Part shown: positions 63,305 to 64,000 of the stretch, in pieces | Layout of the letters: every line of letters begins with the position of its first letter | How positions within the stretch are numbered: position 1 is the first letter of the stretch | Assembly: GCF_017876315.1 (NCBI RefSeq) | Contig: NZ_JAGINU010000001.1 | Coordinates: forward strand, 6,138,001 to 6,202,000 | DNA from: Pseudonocardia parietis | GTDB taxonomy: Bacteria; Actinomycetota; Actinomycetes; Mycobacteriales; Pseudonocardiaceae | DNA length: 64,000 nucleotides | Direction of reading: 5' to 3' | Program-made: the position numbers and the translations under genes | The notes under the pieces: model-generated | Database searches by the model: none | What the model was told of the DNA's origin: nothing | The model's input: the letters and a program-made list of their open reading frames with translations, nothing else

Positions 63305-63937
63305 GTGACGCTCTCCCCCAGCACCAGGACCACGCTCGGCCGCAAGCGCGACCGGGCGGCGACCGACCGCGCCGAGCTGCACGCCGTCCTCGACGAAGGC
63401 CTGGTCTGCCACCTCGGCTTCGTCCGCGACGGCGCACCGGTGGTGCTCCCCACCGCGTACGGCCGCGACGGCGACACCCTCTACCTGCACGGATCCACCG
63501 GTGCCCGCTATCTCACCGGCGACGAGCTCCCGTGCTGCGTGACGGTCACCCACCTCGACGGGATCGTGCACGCCCGGGCCGTCATGCACTTCTCGATGAA
63601 CTACCGCAGCGCCGTGGTGCACGGCGTCGCGCGGAGGGTCACCGATCCGGACGAGCGGTGGCACGCTCTGCGCACCGTGGTCGAACACCTCACCCCGGGC
63701 GCCTGGGACCACGCCCGCCGCCCGGACCCCCGGGAGCTCGCCGCCACCGCCGTGTTCTCCCTCGACCTCGCCGAGGCGAGCGTGAAGCGCCGCTGCGGCC
63801 CGCCGTCGGACGACGACGCCGACGTCGCCGCCGATCTCGCCTGGGCCGGCGTGGTGCCGGTCCGCACCGTGTCCGGCACCCCGGAGCGAGCCCCTGACCT
63901 GCCCGAACACCACGCTCTCCCGCCGCACCTGGGGTGA
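63305..63937 (+). CDS. Pyridoxamine 5'-phosphate oxidase-like FMN-binding protein
   Basis: A 210-aa split-barrel flavoprotein starting at GTG. VLDEGLVCHLGFVRDGAPVVLPTAYG, LYLHGSTGARYL and CVTVTHLDGIVHARAVMHFSMNYRSAVVHG fit the PNPOx-like/NimA family that includes nitroimidazole reductases and heme- or F420-related enzymes. It lacks the C-terminal PLP-binding tail of true PdxH, so the substrate is unknown. Controlled, by position, by the divergent MocR regulator. Confidence 0.85.
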   Translation: MTLSPSTRTTLGRKRDRAATDRAELHAVLDEGLVCHLGFVRDGAPVVLPTAYGRDGDTLYLHGSTGARYLTGDELPCCVTVTHLDGIVHARAVMHFSMNYRSAVVHGVARRVTDPDERWHALRTVVEHLTPGAWDHARRPDPRELAATAVFSLDLAEASVKRRCGPPSDDDADVAADLAWAGVVPVRTVSGTPERAPDLPEHHALPPHLG

Positions 63938-64000
63938 TCGGTCACCGGAACGGGTGACGTAGTCTCGGGCACGTCCCGGCCGCGGCGCCACTCCCCGCGC

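Overview
The window is very GC-rich (well above 70% by eye), densely coded, uses many GTG starts and is full of 4-bp GTGA/ATGA stop-start overlaps. These traits, together with actinobacterial families (SepIVA, DUF3515, DUF1707, the 13E12-like DUF222/HNH protein, SCP/CAP) and a gene order matching the Mycobacterium tuberculosis fpg-rnc / coaD-rsmD-pyc / recG-DAK2-rpmB-ung-thiL-ddl segments, point to an actinobacterial chromosome. Pseudonocardiaceae (for example Pseudonocardia) is my best guess, by inference only. No rRNA, tRNA, CRISPR array or prophage was seen.

Layout. (1) 1-9.8 kb: the 3' part of a CAP-domain gene, then a complete leftward high-affinity potassium system (27-aa leader membrane protein, kdpF, A, B, C, D, E), facing a rightward corA. 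The shared promoter region carries phased TTGACGC repeats, a candidate KdpE target. (2) 9.8-22 kb: a PadR regulator with its HAAS-like membrane partner, then housekeeping genes mutM, rnc, rpmF, yceD, a MinD-like ATPase, an AraC/VOC divergent pair, sepIVA, coaD, rsmD and pyruvate carboxylase. (3) 22-26 kb: an orphan membrane protein, a decayed IS481-like remnant with both terminal repeats, and a DUF222/HNH nuclease gene preceded by a near-consensus LexA box. (4) 26-30.3 kb: recG, a FakA-like DAK2 protein and rpmB. (5) 30.4-39.9 kb: an accessory rightward operon under a MarR regulator: GH15 glycosidase, SDR, YdiJ-type FAD/Fe-S dehydrogenase, TPP-dependent oxidase/decarboxylase and an enolase-superfamily dehydratase. 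(6) 39.9-41.7 kb: a DUF1707 protein, ung and a gamma-carbonic-anhydrase-like protein. (7) 41.8-48.4 kb: the complete mnhABCDEFG cation/proton antiporter operon, then a GNAT gene fragment and an MFS transporter. (8) 50-58.8 kb: a glycolate/glyoxylate locus (glcB, glcDEF, an 89-aa unknown protein, an LctP-type permease). (9) 58.9-64 kb: thiL, a stand-alone Lrp ligand-binding domain, DUF3515, ddl, and a MocR regulator divergent from an FMN-binding oxidoreductase.

How it fits together. The conserved core (sections 2, 4, ung, 9) appears to be split by two metabolic blocks: the MarR operon between rpmB and ung, and the Mrp plus glycolate block between ung and thiL. The glycolate block forms a plausible route: LctP imports glycolate or lactate, GlcDEF oxidises glycolate to glyoxylate, and GlcB condenses it with acetyl-CoA to malate. 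The MarR operon looks like an uncharacterised carbohydrate or hydroxy-acid oxidation pathway and is the most interesting multi-gene unit here. In-frame tandem repeats in several unrelated proteins (KdpB, MinD-like, DUF222, FakA-like, the 299-aa orphan) are a recurring oddity.
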